A model generated the notes under the pieces. The model worked only from the letters and a program-made list of their open reading frames with translations. It was not told the origin of the DNA and searched no databases. The position numbers and the translations under genes are program-made. Shown here piece by piece: positions 19,333 to 27,856 of a stretch of DNA of 42,101 nt (its first letter is position 1; each line of letters starts with the position of its first letter). Location of the stretch: contig PDIP01000079.1 of NCBI GenBank assembly GCA_002811645.1, positions 19,576 to 61,676 of the forward strand, read 5' to 3'. The stretch is from Corallochytrium limacisporum (Eukaryota; Opisthokonta).

Positions 19333-19521
19333 GATGAGAATGTTTTGATGGTCGACGTGTGTATAGAAACTAGGACGACGTTCAAATTACAGAACAACAA
19401 TGAAAATGAAGATATAGTACAGTAAGTTTAAACGGGATTCGATATCATGATACAGCCGATGTAAATGTCACCTTATGATACACATGTAAATGAGGTTGGG
19501 GGTGACAAGGGAGTTCTAAAT

Positions 19522-20355
19522 TCACACGTTGGCATCGGCCACTCGGATGCCCAGGAAGTGCTTCCCTTGCTCATAGGCACCGAAGAAGACTAAGCCACCA
19601 ATGGAGATCCAGAATGTCCGCGGAGTGGCACCAGCAAACAGTCCTGTAATGCCTCCTTTGCTATATACTTCGCCTATAGTCACGAGAAGACCGCGGTTGG
19701 CCTCATGGCTCAGCATGATGCGCGTCTTGGCGACATCCAGGGGGGTGGTAGTGTACGCAGCAAAGCCACCGGATACACTTCCACACAGAGATGCTTCCAG
19801 CGGCGAGAGGTCACGGCCCTTGGACTCGGCCCAATTCGTCTTTAATGCTTCGTACAGAGGGAATTGGATCATACTGAAAGGAATCTCTCTCATCAGTGTG
19901 GTGGTATATCCTTTGAAGAAACCGAGCGGTCCTTCCTTCTCCAGGATGCCCTGGATGGCATGGCGGTTGGAAGCACTAACGCCCGCCTGCAGCTTTTGCT
20001 TCACGTTCTCTGTCGGCACCCGGACTACGCATGCAAACGCCTCTCCGACCGAGGCCGCAGCCATGTGTGCAAAGGGCAGACCACCAGGTCCGAAGCGCTC
20101 AGAGAACACACGCTTAGACGACTCATAGCCTCCGAAGAATGCAGCAGCACCTGGCACAGATCCAACTGCCGCACTCAGGAGACCTGAGTATATTCCTTTG
20201 AAACCACCAGACTTGTAGAAACCCCTTTCACTCTGGAGGCGCGTCTTGATTGTATCCAGGGGGAACAGTGCGACATCAACGCACAGTCCTGCCACGCCGC
20301 CCGCGAGCATATACCGCCAAGGGGCAATCGGAGTTCTCTCTTTCTGACTACTCAT
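19522..20355 (-). CDS. Mitochondrial (or plastid) S-adenosylmethionine carrier
   Basis: Mitochondrial carrier family protein that imports S-adenosylmethionine in exchange for S-adenosylhomocysteine. Starting at MSSQKERT (20355) gives 277 residues, the size of SAM carriers (274 in human); an in-frame Met at 20463 would add 36 residues, which could be a transit peptide if the protein also serves the plastid. Three repeats are clear, with signatures FPLDTIKTRLQ, VPTENVKQKLQ and TPLDVAKTRI. The pattern YKSGGFKGIYSGLLSAAVGSVPGAAAFFGGYE and the SLCGSVSGGFAAYTTTPLDVAKTR block are typical of the SAM carrier subgroup. Confidence 0.88.
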   Translation of the reverse strand: MSSQKERTPIAPWRYMLAGGVAGLCVDVALFPLDTIKTRLQSERGFYKSGGFKGIYSGLLSAAVGSVPGAAAFFGGYESSKRVFSERFGPGGLPFAHMAAASVGEAFACVVRVPTENVKQKLQAGVSASNRHAIQGILEKEGPLGFFKGYTTTLMREIPFSMIQFPLYEALKTNWAESKGRDLSPLEASLCGSVSGGFAAYTTTPLDVAKTRIMLSHEANRGLLVTIGEVYSKGGITGLFAGATPRTFWISIGGLVFFGAYEQGKHFLGIRVADANV

Positions 20356-20898
20356 GGTTGCACGGGCACTATCACATGACAGCCGGGATTTCCATTCATA
20401 CACTTTGCCACCTCTCCCACGTGCTGGGGATCTGTCAGCAACTATGCTCGCTGACCTACCCAAACGCCTGATCTACCTTGGCCAAGCAAATTATCAAGTC
20501 AAAGGTTACATGATGAGCTCACGAAAAGCCCGTACCGGCCCAATGTAACCCCTTCCTTTGGCTGGGTTCTCGTTGCTTTTACTTGAGCACTTGCCTTGAG
20601 ACCTGGCACCCGGGTTGAGGCTGTGGCGGCGTCCAACTGAACCGGAGGCAAGGGGTGTCTCGTGGTGAGTTGGGGAGGGTTTGGGGATTGGGGGGTAAAG
20701 GTCCCACCGTACATTCACGACCGAAATCTGGAAACTTACAGATGGCCAGTATACAAAATCTGCATAATATTTTCAGGAGTCCCGAAATATTGTCTCCAGC
20801 ACCGTATGTGTAATGAGAAGAATATACATTAATAAGTGTAATAGTTTGTGATGTGGAAAGATGGGGGAGATTTTAAATTGTTTGTGTTTTTTTGTCAT
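20356..20898. other. Spacer between the SAM carrier gene and the unknown minus-strand gene
   Basis: Contains the possible 36-residue upstream extension of the SAM carrier (to 20463), then mixed sequence, and AT-rich DNA at 20750-20890 next to the 3' end of the following minus-strand gene. No other gene is seen. Confidence 0.5.
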
Positions 20899-21546
20899 TT
20901 AGTCGTTCAGACCATGATGATGAGCTCGCTTCGGCATGAGCGCATTCTGGGCCCCCATAAGATGGGCACCAAGTAACTTTAGTAGTTGACCATCGTTCAT
21001 TGTTGTTGCGAGAACTGGTTCGGAATTGGTCTCAGCCTCCTCTGAGTTGGGCTGGTCGCACGCGCCACGTTCGTACGCTTCGGGTGTACAGAATCTAATA
21101 GTCACATGTCCTGGCACGTCGCTTTCTTGTTTCTGGTACTCACTCCAAGAAAATGCCATATGACGCGGAGCAATGTAACCGTGAACTGTCATGGTGCAGC
21201 CTTTGGCGTTGTCAGCATCCCCGGATTCGTCCATTACCACACCGAAGAACGCGCTCTTTGTGTCCTCATCTGGACCGAGTGGTCCATAACCTGCGGAAAT
21301 GTAGAACTCACTATTGGGCTCGCAGAGATCAGACCGCCAGAGCTTGATACTACTGTTACCACCGATCTTGGCCTGACCATTTTCATCCCACTGGTGTTCC
21401 CAGAAATATGCAGTGGCTGACTCATGACGGTACAGCTGCAGAGTCATTTCTGTGTTTACATTGTTGACGATCTCAACGAAGGGCTGGTATAGATACAGTG
21501 GGGTACCCATACCCTCACCAATCATCCTCGGAACCTTGTCACTCAT
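20899..21546 (-). CDS. Unknown protein, probably a soluble beta-rich domain
   Basis: Not recognised. The 215 residues have good coding character. Residues 1-160 look like one globular domain rich in strands and aromatics: PLYLYQPFVEIVNNV, MTLQLYRHESATAYFWEHQW, SIKLWRSDL, SEFYISAGYGPLGPDEDT, AFFGVVMDES, CTMTVHGYIAPRHMAFSWSEYQ and GHVTIRFCTPE. The tail is acidic (EEAETNSEP), followed by a short helix-like segment LLKLLGAHLMGAQNAL and a His-rich end (HHH). No signal peptide or membrane segment is visible. The start is the first Met in the frame. The alternating pattern suggests a beta sandwich, but no family can be named with honesty. Confidence 0.75.
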   Translation of the reverse strand: MSDKVPRMIGEGMGTPLYLYQPFVEIVNNVNTEMTLQLYRHESATAYFWEHQWDENGQAKIGGNSSIKLWRSDLCEPNSEFYISAGYGPLGPDEDTKSAFFGVVMDESGDADNAKGCTMTVHGYIAPRHMAFSWSEYQKQESDVPGHVTIRFCTPEAYERGACDQPNSEEAETNSEPVLATTMNDGQLLKLLGAHLMGAQNALMPKRAHHHGLND

Positions 21547-21903
21547 TTTGGCTCTCTTCTGTTGTTTGGTATCGTCATTTACGGCAGAGGATTTTCACAA
21601 ATATTTATTTCTGCTCTAAGGTCACCCAAATACCTAGATATGGTTTCGGTTTTCATTGCATGGCGCTCTTCGTTGTTATTCTCTATGTCGTCTGAATGCG
21701 CAAAATTGACCGTTCCCATTTGGCTCCTTTGGGTTCGTGCCAGTCTAATTGCCGGTACACACCGTGCTGTACGAAAAAGTCTTGGCCGTCGTCATCATTC
21801 GCCCCGATATATAATATTAAAACCAATGAAAAATGCCAAAACAATTCCCGCGCAAGGGCGGTACTTCAAAGACTCCCGCCCTTCCCTGCATAAAATCACC
21901 CAC

Positions 21904-21921
21904 TCTGTACTGAATGTACTG
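21904..21921 (+). repeat. Recurrent near-palindrome, copy 7 (perfect core)
   Basis: Core GTACTGAATGTAC is exact. It lies about 360 bases upstream of the unknown minus-strand gene starting at 21546. Confidence 0.65.
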
Positions 21922-22500
21922 CGACTCCTGTTGCACCAGTTCCTCACGGTCAAGGATCTTCCCCGTCCGGTACTGTGGCTGTTCCTGGATAGGTCCTATG
22001 TTGATAAATGTAAGAGATCCATACTAGATACACTACTTTTTTGACGAGTCATATACATTTCAAAAAAATCTGCGGTCATATGTAACGCTTTCTGTAGCTC
22101 TCACCACTCAGGCACATGCCCGGTTTCCTAATAAAGAGGAAGAAAGGAAAATTTTGCTTCCAAATTTGGTCCCCATGTACTGGGAGTTCACGTGGTGCAG
22201 CATTTTTGTATCCCGCACTGTTACTCAGAATTAGCGCCGACAGGCAGCAAAGTTCACTATGGTGGAGAAATAACACCCTTGAGCAGACCGCGGCTAGGGA
22301 AGGAAGGACCGGTGAAGCCCCAATGAACAGCTGCGGATCCGTCTGCTCGGGCAATGGCGTACATTGTGTGTGCCAACACGAGTCCCCTGCGCGGTGGTCC
22401 ATTTCCTGATTTCCCGAGAAATTCAGAACACAGTGACTGAAAAAAAAACACTATTCGGAGGGTGTTAACCCCTCCTCCCCCCGCGCTGGCCGAAAGGTTC

Positions 22501-22518
22501 TCGTACGTTCAGTACCAG
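22501..22518 (-). repeat. Recurrent near-palindrome, copy 8
   Basis: On the minus strand reads CTGGTACTGAACGTACGA; one mismatch in the core. Confidence 0.55.
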
Positions 22519-23372
22519 TATGCGACATGAGCGGATTGTGGCTGATAACGGTGCAAGCCCCAGAAATTAAATAGGCCCCGGTCTTAACCGATGGAATCCA
22601 TCCCTTGGGGGCCGGCTCCCTGGCCGGTCCGCTTGTGTGCCGGTCGGGTGAGGGTTGCCAAGCATGACCTCGACCTCTTAGGCCTTGGCCGTTTGATATT
22701 TGGACTATATTGTAAACAGTAAAGACACCAATTCCAGCGTCCGACGAGACAAGATGGTGTCAAAAGTGAATCCATGCAGTGAGGTAACAGATTTGCGCAA
22801 GTTCGTCACGGTCTCCACTTGACGCCATCAGAATACAAATAACCACGGCTAGCTTGAGCCTTCTTTAGACCTGACCGCGAGGGAGGATACGATAATGGTA
22901 TACATCAAGCCATACAAAAGTAGATTGTCTGTACCTCACTGCTTGATTCTTTGATCCGATTGGCTCTGAGTAGCCCCTGGTCACGTTCCACTTCCTCCAC
23001 GACCACCAACACGATGATGGATGCCGGAGATGATGAGAAATTTCTTTCCCTGATCTCCTACGAATCCCGCTAGAATGCAACCGGCATCCTAGACGGAACA
23101 CATACGACCGGCCGGGTGGCTGACTGAGCATGTTCGCGTTTGTCTTGCGTCGGTGTATCGATTCGTTGGTCGTATTCCCCCATATGAAGAAAAACTTTCC
23201 CCCAAGTGTGAAGAAAAACCTGTAGGCCTGGGTACTTCGAGAGCCCGGCCCCGTCTCAGGAAAACGGGGCAGAGGCAAATCACTCTCCTCAGACACGAAT
23301 CGCTGCATCGTGAGTGGTGGCCGGGCGCGTAAATTTCAAAATGCGGCGTGGGGCCTGTGAAGGGGGCAATTG

Positions 23373-23390
23373 CAGTACACTCAGTACCAA
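23373..23390 (-). repeat. Recurrent near-palindrome, copy 9
   Basis: On the minus strand reads TTGGTACTGAGTGTACTG; one mismatch in the core, flanks match the consensus. Confidence 0.6.
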
Positions 23391-23929
23391 TACGGCCCGC
23401 GCACACAAGAGAGGGGGAACCAAAAATGGATGTCCCGGACACTGTCCGGTACCCGCCCCCACCCCTCTATCCTGGGTCCATTTTTTTCTTTCCTTTGCGG
23501 CTTAAGTATAGGAAATATACTGCTGTATTTTAAAAAGGGACAGAATATTTGCACAGCCTCCCCGAAAGGTGAGGCACCGCAATCTCCTGGAGAGCCGAGT
23601 GCTGGGGGGGGGAGGGGAGAGGGGGGAGGGTTGGTAATGGAGAGAGAAGGGAAACGGGGGAGCAGGGACGTGGGGAAGCCGCGGAGGAGGGGGGGGGTCT
23701 CGAAAACCGGGAGGCGGAGGGGGCCTCATTTTCTCCAACTTCGCAAAGATCGCGGGAGGAAGAAGAGCGAGAATTGACGGACAGATGCGCTGGGCGGGAA
23801 ATACGGTGCCATATATTTTCCATAGAGAGCAGTGGGCACCGTAGGGACGGGAGGGGTTTCCAGGGCCTCGAGACTGGCTGATGGGTTCTCCCGAGCGGTA
23901 AGGTCGCATCGCAGCCATTGGAACGGCAC

Positions 23930-23957
23930 CACACACACACACAGAGAGAGAGACAGA
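23930..23957. repeat. (AC)n(AG)n dinucleotide microsatellite
   Basis: Alternating AC units pass into AG units with one interruption near the right end. A simple repeat in intergenic DNA. Confidence 0.85.
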
Positions 23958-24434
23958 GTTGGGAGGCATCGTGTGTGCCGTGCACTGGTTGTGCGTGTAA
24001 TACGTGCCACCTTCGGTTGGTACACTTTGGAATTCGCAGAGCCAGCGTCTCCCATTGTGCACTGGACAAACCACTCTAGTGTATTTTGTTTTGTTTGGGC
24101 ACTTCGTGGCGTCATCGGACCGGTTGGAACAAAGAGCCATTGCGAACAGAAACAAGAGAAATAAACAGGAAGTATTCTGTATCCGATGTTATGACATGGG
24201 AAAAAGACACCGCATAAAAAGTCTAAGATATACTGGCTTTTTGCAGTCAAATCAGTCAGATCGAACGCACTGCAACCTTGGTATAAGAGCCATCCTGATC
24301 AGAAATCTAAGTGGTGCAATCTGGAGACCCAAAGAGCGTTCATGTGAAAACACAGTGTCTCGATCAGATGGTAGTTTGCAGGTCAATACCATGTAGTCTA
24401 ATTTGGCACTTCAAAGCAAGTAGGGAGTCATAAG

Positions 24435-26267
24435 ATGTACAGACAAGAAGGGTCTCACGATGAAGATGGTTCCGCCAGACGGCGGGGCACCGCCACACAG
24501 GGGACTGAACAACAAAGAGAATCAAGTTCATCTCCAAGTCTCTTTCAGGGTTCACAGATGTCGATCGGTTCCCAAGGGCGACCAGCATACGCTCAGTCCG
24601 AGTCACTCATGTCCCAGACGACAACTCCCCCACGCAACCCCCAGCATCAGAGCGTCCTGATGCAACAGATTCAAAGCCTTAGTCCTGAACAGCGGGAACT
24701 TATGCGCTCCCTTGGCTGGGGCAACCAACCCTCACTCAGTCCAGAGCAGCTGGCTCTGCTTCAATCTGGGCAACCACGGGAGATCATGGCCGGAATGAAC
24801 CTCGACAGCGTGCACAAGGCCATGGAAGGCCTGCGGATCTCAACTCCGGGAGCTTCCTCGGGTCGTGGTAAATGGGAAGGCTCGAGTCGTGGTTCTAGTG
24901 CACCGGGTACTCCTAGTCGTCTTGTCAGCGTACAAAGTCTGGCAGATGTCACTCCAAGCCATACTGTCGGTCAAATATACGAGGACACTGCAGCGGCCTC
25001 TGCTCTACCCCCGGGATTCGAATACGGCGGAGGCTCGAGCTATGCACATATGCGCCATGGCTCGTTCCCGACGGGACATTCCTCGTCCGCTGCAATGAGG
25101 GGCAGTTCCTCCGACTGGTCGATCCATACCGCCGTCCAAGAAACCGCTGTACAGAGTGAACCTACGTACTATCAACGGTTCTCTGCGGGGACCTCCTTCG
25201 TACCACCGGGTCTGCCTCAGCAGCAACAGCAGAGGGCGTCGTATGGTTTTGCACCCGGATCTCCCTCAGTCTGGCCACAGACAACAACTGTTCCCCAGGC
25301 CCAGCAACAGCAACACCAGCAGCCACAACACGGCGCCCATCAACACAGTCGTCCCAGGAGCAACCCGCCAGCTAGTTACCTCAGAGCGTCAACGGGTAGC
25401 AGCACCTCAGTGTCTGTTAGCATCGGCACGTCAACCGAATCTGTGGCAGCTACCAGCCATGGTCAACCCAAATACCTACCCGGCGCCGTCGGGGCGGCAC
25501 GGACCATCAAAGTGAGTCCTCCGGGCAGGCCCAAGTCGTACCCCGCCACAGCTCCCGCTGTGGTGGAAACGACGGCACCATCCGTTGCCCAGCCATTGAC
25601 GACAACCAGCGCGACCCAAACACCGCGCAAAGTCGACTCTGGCACGCAGACTCCCCGTCGTCTATCGCCGGGTAAGCAATTAAGTGGTGCCAGCCCGCGG
25701 TCTCAAGTCAGCAGCAAAGGCGGGTCCAAGCGCAGCAGTCCTCGGAGTGGTGGCCAGCAGAGCAGTGGCAGTAAACGAGAGCAAAAAAAGCCGGCTCCTG
25801 TGCAGGTCATTTCCATGGAGGACCGCGAGACTGATACAGAAGTGTCGTTCGCAGCGGCGGTGCGGTCCGCAGGATCGGAAGAGGACCTTCCTGAGGGCAC
25901 TCCTAGTTCTGCCGCCGGAAGCGGCGGTAAGGGACGTCGTCGCCGTCGAATTGCTCTGGAGCAGTTGGACTTCAGTGAGCAGGTCGGCAAAGACATCCCT
26001 TCCTTCCTGCGGTACCTCCGCCTTCACAAGTACAGCCCTTTGATTGAAAGCAAGGTGGCCAACATGCAGGAACTGGTGCGAATGGATGATCAAGACCTAT
26101 TGAACCTGGGTATCGAAGCCGCTGGTGCTCGAAACCGTCTTCTCAAGGGCATCGATCTCTATTGCTCACGTCTGCAGGCCGAAGCAGCGAGTGCCATCGC
26201 CCAAGCCACAGTACCTCAGGGCATTCAACTTCCCCCCTCACCGGAACCAAGCCAAGAAGCGAAGTGA
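24435..26267 (+). CDS. Smaug/Vts1-type SAM-domain RNA-binding protein
   Basis: Probable post-transcriptional regulator that binds stem-loop RNA through a C-terminal SAM domain. Of 610 residues, about 1-500 are disordered and rich in Ser, Gln, Pro and Gly, with Gln runs near 260-300, a LSPEQ motif repeated at about 84 and 99, and two TQT motifs (ATQT 393-396, GTQT 403-406). A basic GKGRRRRRIA stretch precedes the SAM domain. The SAM domain (about 515-585) has the Smaug/Vts1 signature KDIPSFLRYLRLHKYSPLIES, then MQELVRMDDQDLLNLGI and GARNRLLKGIDLY; the basic residues of the RLHKY and GARN..LK elements are those used for RNA contact in that subfamily. The tail after it is short. The start is the first Met; leader AUGs cannot be judged. 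Confidence 0.8.
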   Translation: MYRQEGSHDEDGSARRRGTATQGTEQQRESSSSPSLFQGSQMSIGSQGRPAYAQSESLMSQTTTPPRNPQHQSVLMQQIQSLSPEQRELMRSLGWGNQPSLSPEQLALLQSGQPREIMAGMNLDSVHKAMEGLRISTPGASSGRGKWEGSSRGSSAPGTPSRLVSVQSLADVTPSHTVGQIYEDTAAASALPPGFEYGGGSSYAHMRHGSFPTGHSSSAAMRGSSSDWSIHTAVQETAVQSEPTYYQRFSAGTSFVPPGLPQQQQQRASYGFAPGSPSVWPQTTTVPQAQQQQHQQPQHGAHQHSRPRSNPPASYLRASTGSSTSVSVSIGTSTESVAATSHGQPKYLPGAVGAARTIKVSPPGRPKSYPATAPAVVETTAPSVAQPLTTTSATQTPRKVDSGTQTPRRLSPGKQLSGASPRSQVSSKGGSKRSSPRSGGQQSSGSKREQKKPAPVQVISMEDRETDTEVSFAAAVRSAGSEEDLPEGTPSSAAGSGGKGRRRRRIALEQLDFSEQVGKDIPSFLRYLRLHKYSPLIESKVANMQELVRMDDQDLLNLGIEAAGARNRLLKGIDLYCSRLQAEAASAIAQATVPQGIQLPPSPEPSQEAK

Positions 26268-27143
26268 ATCTTCGGCAACAGAGTCGTTTACAAACCAGAC
26301 GTAAGCTGAAGAATCGTCATCGTCATAGTCCAGTATGCCAAACACAGTAAAACCAGTTCTCCTGGCATAAGTCACATATTCAGAGAAATGCTCATACGCA
26401 TCAAACATATTAAAGTGGAATTCAACACAAGGTAGTCACTCATCTTTGCCAGCTCTGCAAACTGCACAGTCCTCGTCTTCATGTGCCGGTGAGACCGTAG
26501 TGTCCCCCTCCCTCTTCTCCCCCAGATTGGCAACCGAAGACGTCTCTTCCCCCTCCCCACCCCCNNNNNNNNNNNNNNNNNNNNNNNNNNNNNNNNNNNN
26601 NNNNNNNNNNNNNNNNNNNNNNNNNNNNNNNNNNNNNNNNNNNNNNNNNNNNNNNNNNNNNNNNNNNNNNNNNNNNNNNNNNNNNNNNNNNNNNNNNNNN
26701 NNNNNNNNNNNNNNNNNNNNNNNNNNNNNNNNNNNNNNNNNNNNNNNNNNNNNNNNNNNNNNNNNNNNNNNNNNNNNNNNNNNNNNNNNNNNNNNNNNNN
26801 NNNNNNNNNNNNNNNNNNNNNNNNNNNNNCCCCCCCCCCCCCCCCCCCCCCGGGGGCCGCGGGCGAGGGGGTCTCTTGCCCTCATGGGGACTTCACGCTA
26901 TTTCCACCTACTGAGGAACATGGAAGTTCAATTATATGTAGCTATTTGATGTCCCCTACAGAAAAATAAGTTCGTTCGAAAAGACACTGGGTTTACATTT
27001 ACGTTGCCCCTGAAGCAATACATATGAACTAAAGAATGGGAAGAAGGTAGAAAGGCATTTAGAAAGGCATCAGTGTTTATTGTGGCAATTCATAGGTGTT
27101 ATATACTGTAGAATTTCGGCACTGCATACTGAGTCTGCGCAAT
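26268..27143. other. Intergenic region containing the assembly gap
   Basis: Between the SAM-domain gene and RPC9. No gene is seen on either side of the gap; pyrimidine-rich DNA leads into it and G-rich DNA follows it. Confidence 0.6.
26565..26829. other. Assembly gap (265 N)
   Basis: A run of 265 N. It is preceded by CCCC and followed by 22 C and then 5 G, so the gap most likely reflects failure to read through a long C/G homopolymer. The real length is unknown. Confidence 0.99.
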
Positions 27144-27737
27144 ATGGAGGTCTTGAAAGCAGACGCAGGTGTTTTGACTAATTTTGAAGTACTTGATTTG
27201 GTACGGGAAGTTCGATCAAAGGCAGCCACGGTACGTATGAGTACCCTTGGCAGTGTCGAGGATCTCTTGGACGAGACTAACAAACCCAACGGCAAGAAGG
27301 ATACCGCAACGAACGGAAGTTCAAGTGCAAACGAAGCCTCCAATAACGACGGGTCTGGCAGTCCGCTACCCCGTGAATCCTACAGACCGCAGCACAAGTC
27401 ACTGATGACCGTGACTTATGAGGTACAGCAGTACCTTGAAGAGACCTCATGCGTTGCTCAGACCGCGGACATTGTCATCGCCGCCAAGGACACATTTCGA
27501 GGATTGGAACTCCGGGACGAGGAAATTATTCAAATCATTAACTCACGACCTGCCAACTTGGTTGAATTGGCGATCACCATTCCGGACATGGACGAGCGCT
27601 TTTCTGAAGAGGCACTGGATCAGATCCTGAATACCATTGCTGACACCTTGCCTTCGGAACAGAGTCTGGACGTTCCCAAGGAACCCATCGTCGAAGACGA
27701 GGATGTTAAAGATGTCAAAAGTGAGGATGGAAAATGA
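27144..27737 (+). CDS. RPC9: DNA-directed RNA polymerase III subunit RPC9 (CRCP)
   Basis: Subunit of the Pol III stalk (with RPC8), needed for initiation at tRNA and 5S genes. Starting at the Met of MEVLKADAGVLTNFEVLDLV (27144) gives 197 residues; a Met at 27096 would add 16 unrelated residues. The N-terminal helix matches the RPC9 opening (MEV..A..LLSNYEV). A low-complexity insert rich in Asn, Ser and Gly (about 50-85) separates it from the Rpb4/HRDC-type domain: TVTYEVQQYLEETSC, IIQIINSRPANLVELAITI and ERFSEEALDQILNTIADTLPSE. The C-terminus is acidic. Human RPC9 has 148 residues; the insert and tail explain the extra length. The gene is convergent with the HERP-like gene. Confidence 0.88.
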   Translation: MEVLKADAGVLTNFEVLDLVREVRSKAATVRMSTLGSVEDLLDETNKPNGKKDTATNGSSSANEASNNDGSGSPLPRESYRPQHKSLMTVTYEVQQYLEETSCVAQTADIVIAAKDTFRGLELRDEEIIQIINSRPANLVELAITIPDMDERFSEEALDQILNTIADTLPSEQSLDVPKEPIVEDEDVKDVKSEDGK

Positions 27738-27856
27738 AGAATAGGATAAGTGATACCTGTCAACATTAAAGAAATTTTGTGGTTTCACACTGCATAAGTT
27801 GACTACGGAATGGAAAAGTTTCTAGACTACTGTATACATTACGATTGAGATTTCTA

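Larger units (their letters stand above)
21547..24434. other. Long intergenic region (2.9 kb) without a recognised gene
   Basis: The longest stretch in the window with no gene I can support. It holds three copies of the recurrent near-palindrome (21904-21921, 22501-22518, 23373-23390), G-rich purine tracts at 23602-23700, and an (AC)n(AG)n microsatellite at 23930-23957. Open frames on the minus strand at 23502-24250 are Pro/Ser low-complexity products of the purine-rich strand and overlap each other in different frames, which argues against coding. A spliced gene or a non-coding RNA cannot be excluded. Confidence 0.5.

Noticed and set aside
23502-24250. Pro/Ser-rich minus-strand frames of up to 217 residues
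   Set aside because: Three frames overlap over the same purine-rich tract; none has a domain or coherent coding signal.
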